DNA of 11,068 bases from Candidatus Bathyarchaeota archaeon RBG_13_60_20 (GCA_001775965.1 MEZG01000065.1:1-11068), one strand, 5' to 3'. Numbered from the stretch's first letter, positions 1 through 6,958 are shown. Numbers and translations: made by a program. Notes: generated by a model not told the origin, from the sequence alone.

Positions 1-1
1 A

Positions 2-868
2 GTGATGGACGTAGCCACCATAAAGAAGGAACGCAGGATACCTGCGCGCGGAGACGTCCTTGTCGGCCCAGGCGACACCGTGCAGCCGGACACCCTCGTC
101 GCGAGGGGCATCGTGCCCAACCCGGACATCAGGGAGATCAAGCTCTACGTGCCGCTGGACGTCGACCCCGAGCAGACGAGAGACTACATGCTAAAGACGG
201 AGGGAGACGCCGTTGAGAGGGACGAGGTCATCGCCATAAGGAGAAGCTTTTTCGGAAGGCAGACCAAGGTAGCCCGGTCGCCCATCACCGGCACGGTGGA
301 GTCGTACTCGCCCAGGTCAGGAAGGGCCCTCATCAGAGGGGCCCCCATACATGTGGAGACGGTTGCCCACATACCCGGAAAGGTTGTGCAGATCATAGAC
401 TCCGAGGGGGCCATCATTGAGGGTAGGGGGTACAGGCTTGAGGGCGCCTTCGGCGTGGGCGGCGAGGCTAGGGGAATGATAGCTGTGGTAGGCGAGAACC
501 GCCAGGAGCCTCTTACGGCGTCCGACATCAACGAGTCCCAGAAGGGCTCTATTGTTGTTGGCGGCTCCGTCGTCACCCTGGACGCACTGAAGGCCGCCCA
601 GAAAGCAGGCGTAAAAGGAATAATAACCGGCGGCGTGGACCAGAAGGACCTCACCTACTTCATAGGCAGGGAGATCGGCCTGGGTGTCACGGGAGATGAG
701 GGGGTCGGGCTGACCCTTATACTGCTGGGCGGGTTCGGAGTGAACCCCATCAGCCCGGACGCCTTCGGCTTCCTCAAGGAACACGAGGGCTGGCTGGCAT
801 GTGTAGACGGCTCGACCCAGATACGGTCCAGGATAATAAGGCCCGAGATCATAGTCCCGGAGCAGTAG
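2..868 (+). CDS. Conserved protein of unknown function, two biotinyl/RnfC-like barrel halves (N-terminus possibly cut)
   Basis: I do not recognise a named function. About 288 residues are visible from a GTG-ATG pair at the extreme left edge, so the true start may lie outside the window. The N-terminal half has two segments of the glycine/valine-rich kind seen in biotinyl/lipoyl and RnfC-type barrel-sandwich domains. One is around residues 17-35 (VLVGPGDTVQPDTLVARG). The other is around residues 65-100, where MLKTEGDAVERDEVIAIRR is followed by SPITGTVESYSP. No lysine in an MKM biotinylation context is present, so it is probably a structural barrel and not a carrier. The C-terminal half (about 150-288) is rich in Gly, Val and Ile (GGSVVTLDALKAAQKAGVKG, GLTLILLGGFGVNP) and ends RPEIIVPEQ. 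There is no signal peptide or membrane span. A pyrimidine-rich stretch follows the stop. The gene is certain; the fold assignment is an inference from motif appearance. Confidence 0.75.
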   Translation: MMDVATIKKERRIPARGDVLVGPGDTVQPDTLVARGIVPNPDIREIKLYVPLDVDPEQTRDYMLKTEGDAVERDEVIAIRRSFFGRQTKVARSPITGTVESYSPRSGRALIRGAPIHVETVAHIPGKVVQIIDSEGAIIEGRGYRLEGAFGVGGEARGMIAVVGENRQEPLTASDINESQKGSIVVGGSVVTLDALKAAQKAGVKGIITGGVDQKDLTYFIGREIGLGVTGDEGVGLTLILLGGFGVNPISPDAFGFLKEHEGWLACVDGSTQIRSRIIRPEIIVPEQ

Positions 869-870
869 AC

Positions 871-888
871 GGCTCCTCCCCTTTTCTT
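871..888 (+). terminator. Pyrimidine-rich (T-tract) termination signal after the first gene
   Basis: A C/T-only run containing TTTT and TTC lies just after the stop codon at 866-868 and before the next promoter. Archaeal RNA polymerase terminates at T-rich tracts. No hairpin is visible. This is an inference from position and composition. Confidence 0.35.
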
Positions 889-898
889 CATGAAAACC

Positions 899-905
899 AT
901 TTTAA
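899..905 (+). promoter_or_regulatory. TATA-box-like element upstream of the cyclic amidohydrolase
   Basis: An ATTTTAA element sits in an otherwise GC-rich intergenic gap. Its centre is about 37 nt upstream of the TTG at 939 and only 7 nt from the GTG at 909. With archaeal TATA-to-start-site spacing of about 26 nt, transcription would begin near 928, which argues for the TTG start. Confidence 0.45.
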
Positions 906-938
906 CCCGTGCACCCGCCCAATAAGCTGTGCAGCGGC

Positions 939-2285
939 TTGACTGTTGACGTAGTCATAAGGGACGGGATGCTCGTAACGCCCTCAGGCATCGTGGAGGG
1001 CTCACTGGTCATCGACGAGGGCAAGATCGTAGGGATCGTTAGGTCAGGGCTGCCCAAGGCAGACACGGTGATAGACGCCTCGGGCAAGATGGTGCTACCC
1101 GGCATGATCGACATGCACGTCCACCTGAGGGACCCCGGATTCCCCGAAAGGGAGAACTTCGAGTCAGGCACCAGGGCGGCGGCCGCGGGCGGCGTAACCA
1201 CTGTCGTGGACATGCCCAACACTGTGCCGGCCACCGTGACCCTAGAGGCGTTCCAGGAGAAGAAGGGAATCGCCAGCCGCAAGAGCCTGGTGGACTTCGC
1301 CTTCATCGGGGGCGCAGGCGAGATACCCACCGAGAGCATCATAGAGCTGGCGGACGCTGGAGCCACCGGGTTCAAGAGCTTCCTCATAGCAAGGTTCAAA
1401 GAGCTGGCCGCAAGCGACTACACCCTCCTCCGCCACATGAGGACCCTGGCCGACCTAGGCCTCCCGCTGCTAGTCCACGCCGAGAACCAGAGCATCGTGG
1501 ACAGCTACATGAAGGAGGCCGAGGCCAGCGGCCGAACCGACCCCCTTGCCCACTGCGACTACAGGCCTGCCATCGCCGAGGTTGAGGCCACCATGAGGTG
1601 CCTAGCCTTCGCGCGGGAGACAGGGGCACACCTGCACGTGTGCCACATGAGCACAGCCGGCGCCGTTGACGCCCTGGAGCTGGCCCAAGCGGGCGGCCAG
1701 TACGCCACAGGCGAGACCAGCACCAACTACCTTCTCTTCACCAGGGAAGCCATGGAGGAGAGGGGCCCCTACGCCAAGGTGGACCCGCCCCTCAGGACCA
1801 GGGAAGACCAGCTGCGGCTCTGGGAGGCCTTAAACTCAGGCGTCATAGAGGTTCTGGCCAGCGACCACGCCCCCTACACCCGAGAGGAGAAAGAGGCCGG
1901 CTGGGCTAACATCTTCAAGGCCCCCAGCGGCGGCGTGGTCATCGAGACCACCCTGCCACTCATGCTCGACGCCGTTAACAGAGACCTCATAAGCCTGGAG
2001 CGGCTCGTCGAGGTGTTCAGCAGCAACCCCGCCCAGGTGAACGGCCTCTACCCCAGGAAGGGAGACCTGCTGCTGGGCTCGGACGCAGACGTAGTGGTCG
2101 CGGACATGGACAAGCCCTTCAAGATCAGGGGCGAGGACCTCCACACAATACAGAAGATCACGCCCTACGAGGGGATCAAGGGGACGGGTGCCCCCTACGC
2201 GACGCTCGTCAGGGGCAGCGTGGTCTACATGGACGGGCAGGTAACGGGGAAACCGGGTAACGGGGCGTTCCAGAGGCCACTGTAG
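939..2285 (+). CDS. Cyclic amidohydrolase of the dihydroorotase/allantoinase/hydantoinase family
   Basis: This is a zinc-dependent enzyme that opens cyclic amide rings (dihydroorotate, allantoin, hydantoin or dihydropyrimidine type). From the TTG at 939 it has 448 residues, a normal length. The metal site is complete: HxH in DMHVHLRDPG (H60, H62), the lysine expected to be carboxylated in GFKSFL (K146), VHAEN (H180), HVCHMSTAG (H236) and SDHAPYTREE (D309). The motifs AAAAGGVTTVVDMPNT and GRTDPLAH resemble allantoinases and hydantoinases more than pyrimidine-pathway dihydroorotases. The strand carrying the dihydroorotase PHH-type motif here reads GETSTNYLLFT. No other pyr gene is adjacent. A GTG at 909 would add 10 residues but lies too close to the TATA-like box. 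The fold and metal chemistry are certain; the substrate is not. Automated annotation would probably say dihydroorotase or allantoinase. Confidence 0.9.
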   Translation: MTVDVVIRDGMLVTPSGIVEGSLVIDEGKIVGIVRSGLPKADTVIDASGKMVLPGMIDMHVHLRDPGFPERENFESGTRAAAAGGVTTVVDMPNTVPATVTLEAFQEKKGIASRKSLVDFAFIGGAGEIPTESIIELADAGATGFKSFLIARFKELAASDYTLLRHMRTLADLGLPLLVHAENQSIVDSYMKEAEASGRTDPLAHCDYRPAIAEVEATMRCLAFARETGAHLHVCHMSTAGAVDALELAQAGGQYATGETSTNYLLFTREAMEERGPYAKVDPPLRTREDQLRLWEALNSGVIEVLASDHAPYTREEKEAGWANIFKAPSGGVVIETTLPLMLDAVNRDLISLERLVEVFSSNPAQVNGLYPRKGDLLLGSDADVVVADMDKPFKIRGEDLHTIQKITPYEGIKGTGAPYATLVRGSVVYMDGQVTGKPGNGAFQRPL

Positions 2286-2309
2286 CCTAGCCAATTCCCA
2301 CTGGATGAT

Positions 2310-2317
2310 CTTTTATT
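2310..2317 (+). promoter_or_regulatory. TATA-box-like element for a leaderless amidohydrolase transcript
   Basis: The CTTTTATT element is centred about 27 nt upstream of the ATG at 2341, the distance expected if the transcript begins at the start codon. This disfavours the in-frame ATG at 2305, which lies upstream of the element. Confidence 0.5.
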
Positions 2318-2340
2318 CCCCCTGGCTTAAACTCTGGGCG

Positions 2341-3726
2341 ATGGCGTTGACCGACATACTGATCAAGGGCGGTTTCCTTATCACCATGGACCCTCACAAC
2401 AGGGTCATCCGGGAGGGCGACGTGCACGTCGTCGACGGCAGGATCGCCGAGGTGGGCGAGGCGCTGAGGGTACGCGACCCCGAGCACACCGTGGACGCCC
2501 GGCGCCACCTAGTGATGCCCGGCTTCGTGAACAGCCACAGCCACCTGCAGCAGTACTTCAGGGGCGTATACGAGCTCATGGGCGACTTCTTCGAGACCAA
2601 CCTGCCCTTGGAGGGCTACAGGCGGCCGGAGCAGATGGAGGCGCTGGGCCTGGCCTCGTGCGCCGAGTTCTTACATGGGGGCTGCACCACCAGCATGGTC
2701 GTCTACACTTACCCCGACGAGTACGCCAAGGCCGTCTCCGAGGCCGGGAATAGGTGCCACCTAGCCGCGGACATCGAGCACGTGGACCTGGAGAGACTGA
2801 GAGACGGGGTCTACGAGTACCTGCCCGAGAAGAGGGACGCAGCGGTCAGGAGGGCCAAGGACCTGTACCACGACTGGCACGGCGGTGCACGTGACAGGAT
2901 AACGACGCTGATGTGCCCCAAGGCGCCTGACATGGCCATGCCGGACGTGTACCTGGAGTGCAAGGAGTTCGCCGAGGAGCACGGGCTCAGGGTGACCACT
3001 CACCTCAGCCAGAGCGCTAGGGAGTTCAGGCAGGTGCAAAGGCTGTTCGGCAAGACCCCGCCCCAGCACCTATACGACCTGGGTGTCATGGACGCGAAGC
3101 TCAGCGGCGCCCACCTCACCTATGGGACAGCCAAGGACTTCCAGCTCATCAAGGAGACGGGGATGGCTATACTCCACTGCCACAGCGTCGAGAGCCCTTT
3201 GGTCGACTGGCTGGACGCCGGGATACCAGTGGGCCTGGGCACGGACGACTACTACCACGACATGTGTGACCTCATAAGGAAGCAGAGGAGCGGAGTCATG
3301 ACACGGGCCGTCAAGGTCGGTGGGTACCTGGGCATGATTAACGAGAGCAGGCGCACGGCGCGGCCCAGCTTCTATGAGATGCTGTGGCTGGCCACCATGG
3401 GCGGGGCCAGAGCACTGGGCATGGACGCGGAGATCGGAAGCCTGGAGCCCGGGAAGAAGGCCGACATTATTACCTTCGACCTCATGAACCCCTACCTGAC
3501 GCCGACCAGGGACCCCGTCACAAGCGTGTTCCTCTACGGTGCGCCCGCCGACATAGACAACGTCATCTGTGACGGGGCCTTCCTCAAGAGGGACGGGGAG
3601 CTCACCACAATAGACGCGGAGGAGGCGCTGCTCAAGGCTCAGGCGACCTGCGACGGGATAATAGACAGTTTCTTCCAGGAGCATCCTGAGCAGCGGAGGA
3701 TGTGGGAGTCGAAAGCCACACGGTGA
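2341..3726 (+). CDS. Amidohydrolase, Atz/Trz - cytosine deaminase/chlorohydrolase superfamily
   Basis: This is a metal-dependent hydrolase or deaminase acting on an N-heterocycle or amidine-like substrate. It has 461 residues from the ATG at 2341. The N-terminal beta-sandwich signature is DILIKGGFLITMDP; the sandwich closes at the C-terminus with SLEPGKKADIITFDL. The expected ligands are present: HxH in PGFVNSHSHLQQ (H66, H68), H221 in THLSQS, H258 in GAHLTYG and D302 in GLGTDDYYHDMCD. In AtzA, TrzN, MtaD and related deaminases the third ligand belongs to an HxxE motif whose Glu shuttles protons. Here that position is Gln224 (codon 3010-3012). So the enzyme may not be an ordinary deaminase, and the substrate cannot be named. 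It follows the cyclic amidohydrolase by 55 nt on the same strand but has its own TATA-like box. E. coli SsnA and 5'-methylthioadenosine deaminases are distant family parallels. Confidence 0.88.
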   Translation: MALTDILIKGGFLITMDPHNRVIREGDVHVVDGRIAEVGEALRVRDPEHTVDARRHLVMPGFVNSHSHLQQYFRGVYELMGDFFETNLPLEGYRRPEQMEALGLASCAEFLHGGCTTSMVVYTYPDEYAKAVSEAGNRCHLAADIEHVDLERLRDGVYEYLPEKRDAAVRRAKDLYHDWHGGARDRITTLMCPKAPDMAMPDVYLECKEFAEEHGLRVTTHLSQSAREFRQVQRLFGKTPPQHLYDLGVMDAKLSGAHLTYGTAKDFQLIKETGMAILHCHSVESPLVDWLDAGIPVGLGTDDYYHDMCDLIRKQRSGVMTRAVKVGGYLGMINESRRTARPSFYEMLWLATMGGARALGMDAEIGSLEPGKKADIITFDLMNPYLTPTRDPVTSVFLYGAPADIDNVICDGAFLKRDGELTTIDAEEALLKAQATCDGIIDSFFQEHPEQRRMWESKATR

Positions 3727-3727
3727 T

Positions 3728-3744
3728 GGGCTTTTCCTCTTTCT
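3728..3744 (+). terminator. T-rich termination tract after the second amidohydrolase
   Basis: A pyrimidine-rich run with TTTT and TTT begins a few bases after the stop at 3724-3726. It is consistent with archaeal T-tract termination. No stem-loop is seen. Confidence 0.3.
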
Positions 3745-3890
3745 GTTGTAGCCGGGGAGATAATGGTACCATTTCTCCAGGCGGGTGCCCTATACAAGGT
3801 GTGACAGTCTACGATGGGCTGAGCCAGAGCTCTCTACGCGCTGAATCCGTCTCCGAGCTCTTTTTCTTCTCGCTGCCGTTATCATAGTTC

Positions 3891-4769
3891 ATGATCAAAG
3901 AAAGAACATACACGCGAGGCAGCCTTGCGCTGAACTACGCCGAGGGCCCGCCTTCAGGGCCCCCAATACTCTTTCTGCACGGCTTGACTGACAGATGGCA
4001 GTTCTTCCAGCCGGTCTTCCCGTTCCTAAGCCAGCGATGGCACGTTTACGCCCTCGACTTCAGAGGCCACGGAGCCTCCGGCCACGAGCCGCCGTACAGG
4101 TACCTAGACCACATCAACGACGTTGTCGGCTTCATAGAGGACGTTGTCGGTGAGAAAGTGGTTCTCTACGCCGCTTCACTGGGCGGCATGGTGTCCCTCA
4201 TGGTGGCTGCCAAGCGACCCGACCTTGTGAAGGCTCTAGTCTTCGGAGACGCCAACATCAAGCTGGAGAGGGTCCGAAAGGTCATGCGCGACTATCGCAC
4301 CTTCTGGGCCGGCTGGCAGAAACTCGCAAGCTTTCCAGACTCATTGGACAAGCTCGTCCAGTCGGTATCGGACATGCCCATAAGCATCCCGTGGAGGAAA
4401 CCCGGCAATTACGGCGACGGCCTCGACTACATAAGCGTACTCAACAAGGCCCTGTACCTGAGGAGCCTGGACCCAGCGGTCCTGGAGCCGTGGGCGACTG
4501 GTGGGGAGGACGAGGAGGCGTTCAGCCGGGTGACGGAGGGCTACGACCCCGAGGAGATCAGGCTCATCGAGTGCCCGGTGCTCCTGATGCAAGCCAACAT
4601 GGACAAGGGGGGCATACTGGCCGACGACGAGGTGGAGTACGCCCTAGAGAGAATCAGAGGAGCCAGACACGTCTACATGCCCATGTACGGCCATAACCTG
4701 GGTCTCTACGAGTGGGAGCTGGGGCCTCTCCTGAGGGTGGTCAGCACCTTCCTAGAGGCTATCAGATGA
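3891..4769 (+). CDS. Alpha/beta hydrolase fold protein
   Basis: This is a 292-residue serine hydrolase-like protein with no signal peptide or membrane span, presumably cytoplasmic. The oxyanion-hole HG is in ILFLHGLTDRW (H30-G31), followed by ALDFRGHGASG (about 54-64), a classic strand-loop of the family. The nucleophile elbow is AASLGG with Ser96; the first position is Ala94 instead of the usual Gly of GxSxG. The likely acid is D238 in MQANMDKGG and the likely base is H268 in MYGHNLGLY, giving a complete catalytic triad. A helical cap lies between about 125 and 215. Esterases, C-C bond hydrolases and lactonases share this layout, so the substrate cannot be called. It lies 164 nt downstream of the amidohydrolase and converges on the VOC gene with 22 nt between stops. 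Confidence 0.88.
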   Translation: MIKERTYTRGSLALNYAEGPPSGPPILFLHGLTDRWQFFQPVFPFLSQRWHVYALDFRGHGASGHEPPYRYLDHINDVVGFIEDVVGEKVVLYAASLGGMVSLMVAAKRPDLVKALVFGDANIKLERVRKVMRDYRTFWAGWQKLASFPDSLDKLVQSVSDMPISIPWRKPGNYGDGLDYISVLNKALYLRSLDPAVLEPWATGGEDEEAFSRVTEGYDPEEIRLIECPVLLMQANMDKGGILADDEVEYALERIRGARHVYMPMYGHNLGLYEWELGPLLRVVSTFLEAIR

Positions 4770-4791
4770 AAAACAGGTGAAGGGATCGGTC

Positions 4792-5175
4792 CTACATCTT
4801 GGGCTGAAGCATAGCCACCTGGTTCCCCTCAGGGTCGAGGCCGACGGCTGACCACCCGACGCCGGGAATCTCCATCTTGTCGACGGTAAGCCGTCCGCCC
4901 ATCTGCTTAATCTGCTTGATGTGCGCGTCTATGTCGTCTACCTGTACCCAGTTGGTGGGCTTCTGCTGGTCGTTCTCCTTCTTGTACATCCCGCCGTTGA
5001 CGCCTGGGTGCTGCAGCATGCCCTTCTCGTCGGTGGGCACGGTCTGGATGAGCCAGTAGTCCATGCCCACGGAGTTAGTGTGAACGAACTTCCATCCGAA
5101 TAGCTTCTCGTAGAAGCTCTTGAGCTTCTCCACGTTCTCCGCCGGTATCTCAAAGTGAACAATCGTCTTGTCCAA
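4792..5175 (-). CDS. VOC superfamily protein (glyoxalase/dioxygenase fold)
   Basis: A 127-residue single-unit vicinal-oxygen-chelate protein. It has the paired beta-alpha-beta-beta-beta pattern: IVHFEIPAENVEKLKSFYEK then LFGWKF in the first half, and NWVQVDDIDAHIKQIKQMGG then DPEGNQVAMLQP in the second. H7 of HFEI is at the first metal-ligand position. The last strand has Gln124 (MLQP) where metal-dependent members usually have Glu, so metal-dependent activity is uncertain. The start is a TTG at 5173-5175, preceded at 4-5 nt by AGGTGG, which matches the archaeal Shine-Dalgarno core. A TATA-like stretch at 5207-5215 lies about 36 nt upstream and could also serve the divergent ferritin-like gene. 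Members of this subgroup are often annotated only as glyoxalase/bleomycin resistance protein; the true substrate is unknown. Confidence 0.88.
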   Translation of the reverse strand: MDKTIVHFEIPAENVEKLKSFYEKLFGWKFVHTNSVGMDYWLIQTVPTDEKGMLQHPGVNGGMYKKENDQQKPTNWVQVDDIDAHIKQIKQMGGRLTVDKMEIPGVGWSAVGLDPEGNQVAMLQPKM

Positions 5176-5179
5176 CGAA

Positions 5180-5185
5180 CCACCT
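5180..5185 (-). promoter_or_regulatory. Shine-Dalgarno site deciding the TTG start of the VOC gene
   Basis: On the minus strand AGGTGG ends 4 nt before the TTG at 5175. It matches the AGGTG core complementary to the archaeal 16S rRNA 3' end and supports this non-ATG start. Confidence 0.55.
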
Positions 5186-5206
5186 GTTATTTTTATTGGA
5201 ATCAGG

Positions 5207-5215
5207 ATATATAAA
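5207..5215. promoter_or_regulatory. TATA box in the divergent VOC / ferritin-like intergenic region
   Basis: ATATATAAA reads as a good TATA box on the plus strand and as TTTATATAT on the minus strand. Its centre is about 36 nt from the VOC start codon. In the plus direction the predicted transcript start is near 5237, giving about a 50-nt leader for the ferritin-like gene. A bidirectional promoter is an inference. Confidence 0.5.
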
Positions 5216-5288
5216 CGGGTTATCTGTGGTGAATGATTCCCTTCTTAGTAGATTAAGGTTGAAATGCGGCGATGCGAATGTGGTTCTC

Positions 5289-5822
5289 ATGGCTACAGAT
5301 GATTGGGAGCTTAAAGAGAAGCGGGAGGTCGTCGAGAGCCTCCGCGAGCAGCTGACCATCGAGGGGGAGCTGGTCGGCCTATACGAGGAGTATGAACGCG
5401 GCACTGGGAATAAGGCCATGGGGAGGGTCATGCAGATGTTCAGGCTGGACAGCCAGCGCCACATTAACATCATTCAGGCGGCGATAGAGCTGCTAGAAGG
5501 CGAGGACGTGTTCACCGAGGACAAGGAGCCCCTCAAGGAGAGCCTCGCGAGGCACTTGGAGCTGGAGGCCGAGGCCCTACGGCGAGCGAACACGATTCTG
5601 GGTAAGGTGTGGGTAGAGGAGACGAAGGGCCTGAAGGAGCTGCTCCACATGTGGAGGGACGACGAGAGGCGCCACCACGCCGCTATAAAGGACCTCGCGA
5701 GCAGGACGTACTTCAGGCTCACGAGCAACGACATGGTGGCGCTGTTCAGGGACGAGGCTTTCCTGGAGGACAGGTACAGAAAATCGAGGCAATTCAGGGA
5801 GAAAAAGTCCCAGGCGGGGTAA
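5289..5822 (+). CDS. Ferritin-like four-helix protein with an atypical diiron site
   Basis: A 177-residue all-helical protein from the ATG at 5289, with a rubrerythrin/ferritin-like layout. Helix A has TIEGELVGLYEEYE with E25 and Y32 at the usual +7 spacing. Helix B has RLDSQRHINII (D54, S55, H58). Helix C has LELEAEALRRAN (E91, E93, E95). Helix D has WRDDERRHHAAIKDLA with an intact E126xxH129. Diiron members normally carry ExxH in both helices B and D. Helix B here is SxxH, with an Asp one residue before, so one carboxylate ligand is changed. The C-terminal tail is highly charged (RYRKSRQFREKKSQ). The frame stays open upstream to 5196, but residues before Met5289 do not look like the family and the upstream TTG lies before the TATA box. 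The role could be iron or peroxide handling, or a non-metal helical bundle. Confidence 0.8.
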   Translation: MATDDWELKEKREVVESLREQLTIEGELVGLYEEYERGTGNKAMGRVMQMFRLDSQRHINIIQAAIELLEGEDVFTEDKEPLKESLARHLELEAEALRRANTILGKVWVEETKGLKELLHMWRDDERRHHAAIKDLASRTYFRLTSNDMVALFRDEAFLEDRYRKSRQFREKKSQAG

Positions 5823-5828
5823 ACGCTA

Positions 5829-5837
5829 GTTTTAAAC
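5829..5837 (+). promoter_or_regulatory. TATA-like element upstream of the carbamoyltransferase
   Basis: AGTTTTAAA lies between the ferritin-like stop (5822) and the TTG at 5869, with its centre about 36 nt upstream. The spacing fits a short-leader transcript and suggests independent transcription. Confidence 0.45.
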
Positions 5838-5868
5838 CCTCATTCCCCTCCTATTCTCCTGAATCGCA

Positions 5869-6807
5869 TTGAGCTTCAAGGACCGATTCCAAGGCAAGGA
5901 CTTTCTGACTCTCATGGACTGGAGGAAGGAGGAGATCACGTACATGTTGGACGTCTCCGCCGACTTCAAGAGGCAGCGCATGATGAAAGAGCCCCACGAG
6001 TACCTCAGGGGCCGCACTGTCGCCATGATCTTCGAGAAGCACAGCACCCGGACGCGCTTCAGCTTCCAGGCGGCCATCGCCCACTTGGGGATGCAGAGCT
6101 TCTACGCGACGCCCGACGTTATGCAGCTGGCCCGCGGGGAGCCCGTCAAGGACACAGCCCGCATCATCGACAGGTACTGCGACGGCCTGGTCCTCAGGAC
6201 ATACGGCCAGAACATCGCGGAGGAGTACGCCGAGTACATGGACAGCCCCGTCATCAACGCGCTGACCGACCTCACCCACCCGTGCCAGGGGCTCGCCGAC
6301 ATGCTCACCATGCGGGAGCGTAAGGGCAGGCTCCAGGGCCTGAAGGTGGCCTACGTGGGGGACCCGTGGAACGTGTGCCACAGCCTCATGGTGGGCAGCA
6401 GCATCATGGGTATGGACATGTACGTGGCAGTTCCCAAGGGATGGAAGCCCAACGAGAAGATCACAAAGTTCGCCGTGGAGCACGCCGCCGACGGGGGCAG
6501 CCAAATGATCGTCACGGACGACCTGGAGGAGGCCTTCACGGAGGCCGACGTGGTCTACGCCAACACCTACCACAGCATGGGCCACAAGGACATAGAGGAG
6601 AGGAAGAAGGCGTTCGCCAAGTACCAGGTCAACGACGAGACCATGAGGCTGGCCAAGAGGGACGCCATATTCATGCACTGCCTGCCCGGGTACAGGGGCG
6701 AGGAGATGACGGATAGCGTCATCGAGGGTCCCCAGAGCGCGGTGTGGGACGAGGGCGAGAACCGGATGCACACGGAGAAGGCCGTCCTGGCCCTCTTCAT
6801 CCAGTGA
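5869..6807 (+). CDS. Ornithine-carbamoyltransferase-like enzyme (substrate uncertain)
   Basis: This protein transfers a carbamoyl group between carbamoyl phosphate and an amine, or phosphorolyses a carbamoylated amine. It has 312 residues from TTG, the usual length. The carbamoyl-phosphate side is intact: STRTR (S59-R63), GEPVKDTARII (about 90-100), LVLRTYG (R110-T111), HPCQ (137-140), HCLPGYRGEEMTD (270-282) and ENRMH with R299. The ornithine side is only partly standard. N168 in GDPWNVCHSLM and the S236-M237-G238 loop are present, but the DVWxSMG motif of true ornithine enzymes reads NTYHSMG here. Thus Asn232 (codon 6562-6564) replaces the Asp that binds the ornithine amine (Asp231 in E. 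coli). The enzyme may still be an ArgF, or it may act on another amine or ureido compound. No argG, argH, arginine deiminase or carbamate kinase gene is nearby. It has its own TATA-like element and is followed by a strong hairpin. Confidence 0.88.
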   Translation: MSFKDRFQGKDFLTLMDWRKEEITYMLDVSADFKRQRMMKEPHEYLRGRTVAMIFEKHSTRTRFSFQAAIAHLGMQSFYATPDVMQLARGEPVKDTARIIDRYCDGLVLRTYGQNIAEEYAEYMDSPVINALTDLTHPCQGLADMLTMRERKGRLQGLKVAYVGDPWNVCHSLMVGSSIMGMDMYVAVPKGWKPNEKITKFAVEHAADGGSQMIVTDDLEEAFTEADVVYANTYHSMGHKDIEERKKAFAKYQVNDETMRLAKRDAIFMHCLPGYRGEEMTDSVIEGPQSAVWDEGENRMHTEKAVLALFIQ

Positions 6808-6842
6808 GTCGCCTAACGGACTATGGGAGCGGCGAGGACCCG

Positions 6843-6862
6843 TGCCCCTCCTCGGAGGGGCA
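6843..6862 (+). terminator. GC-rich perfect hairpin after the carbamoyltransferase gene
   Basis: TGCCCCTC and GAGGGGCA pair perfectly around a four-base loop. The hairpin begins 36 nt after the stop codon. No long U-tract follows directly, so it could be a transcript 3'-end stabiliser or a pausing hairpin and not a true intrinsic terminator. Confidence 0.5.
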
Positions 6863-6923
6863 TCGGCTTTCCATTCCCCTAGATGACTGAGGGTAGGTAG
6901 AATGTGGACTTTTTCGGGTTGCA

Positions 6924-6958
6924 TTTCCTTATATCAGGTAGCTTGATATAAACGGAAA
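6924..6958. repeat. Imperfect inverted repeat in the long intergenic region
   Basis: TTATATCA (6929-6936) and TGATATAA (6944-6951) are perfect 8-bp arms around 7 nt. The stem resumes after a two-base bulge with TTTCC (6924-6928) and GGAAA (6954-6958). The right arm doubles as a TATA-like ATATAAACGG (6946-6955). Possible roles are an operator, a promoter or an RNA hairpin. Confidence 0.5.

Noticed and set aside
909..938. GTG at 909 as start of the cyclic amidohydrolase
   Set aside because: It lies only about 4-7 nt from the TATA-like box, too close for transcription to include it, and the extra ten residues do not resemble the family N-terminus.
3070..3684. Minus-strand open frame of 204 codons within the second amidohydrolase
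   Set aside because: It lies entirely antisense to a gene with intact catalytic motifs and has no promoter or recognisable domain.
3702..3887. 61-codon plus-strand frame bridging the amidohydrolase end and the alpha/beta hydrolase
   Set aside because: Low-complexity Ser/Phe-rich sequence that overlaps the previous gene's 3' end and its T-rich terminator; no family resemblance.
5851..6924. Long minus-strand open frame (357 codons) opposite the carbamoyltransferase
   Set aside because: It mirrors a highly conserved OTC-family gene on the plus strand. Its His/Val/Leu-rich, repetitive composition is typical of an antisense shadow in GC-rich DNA.
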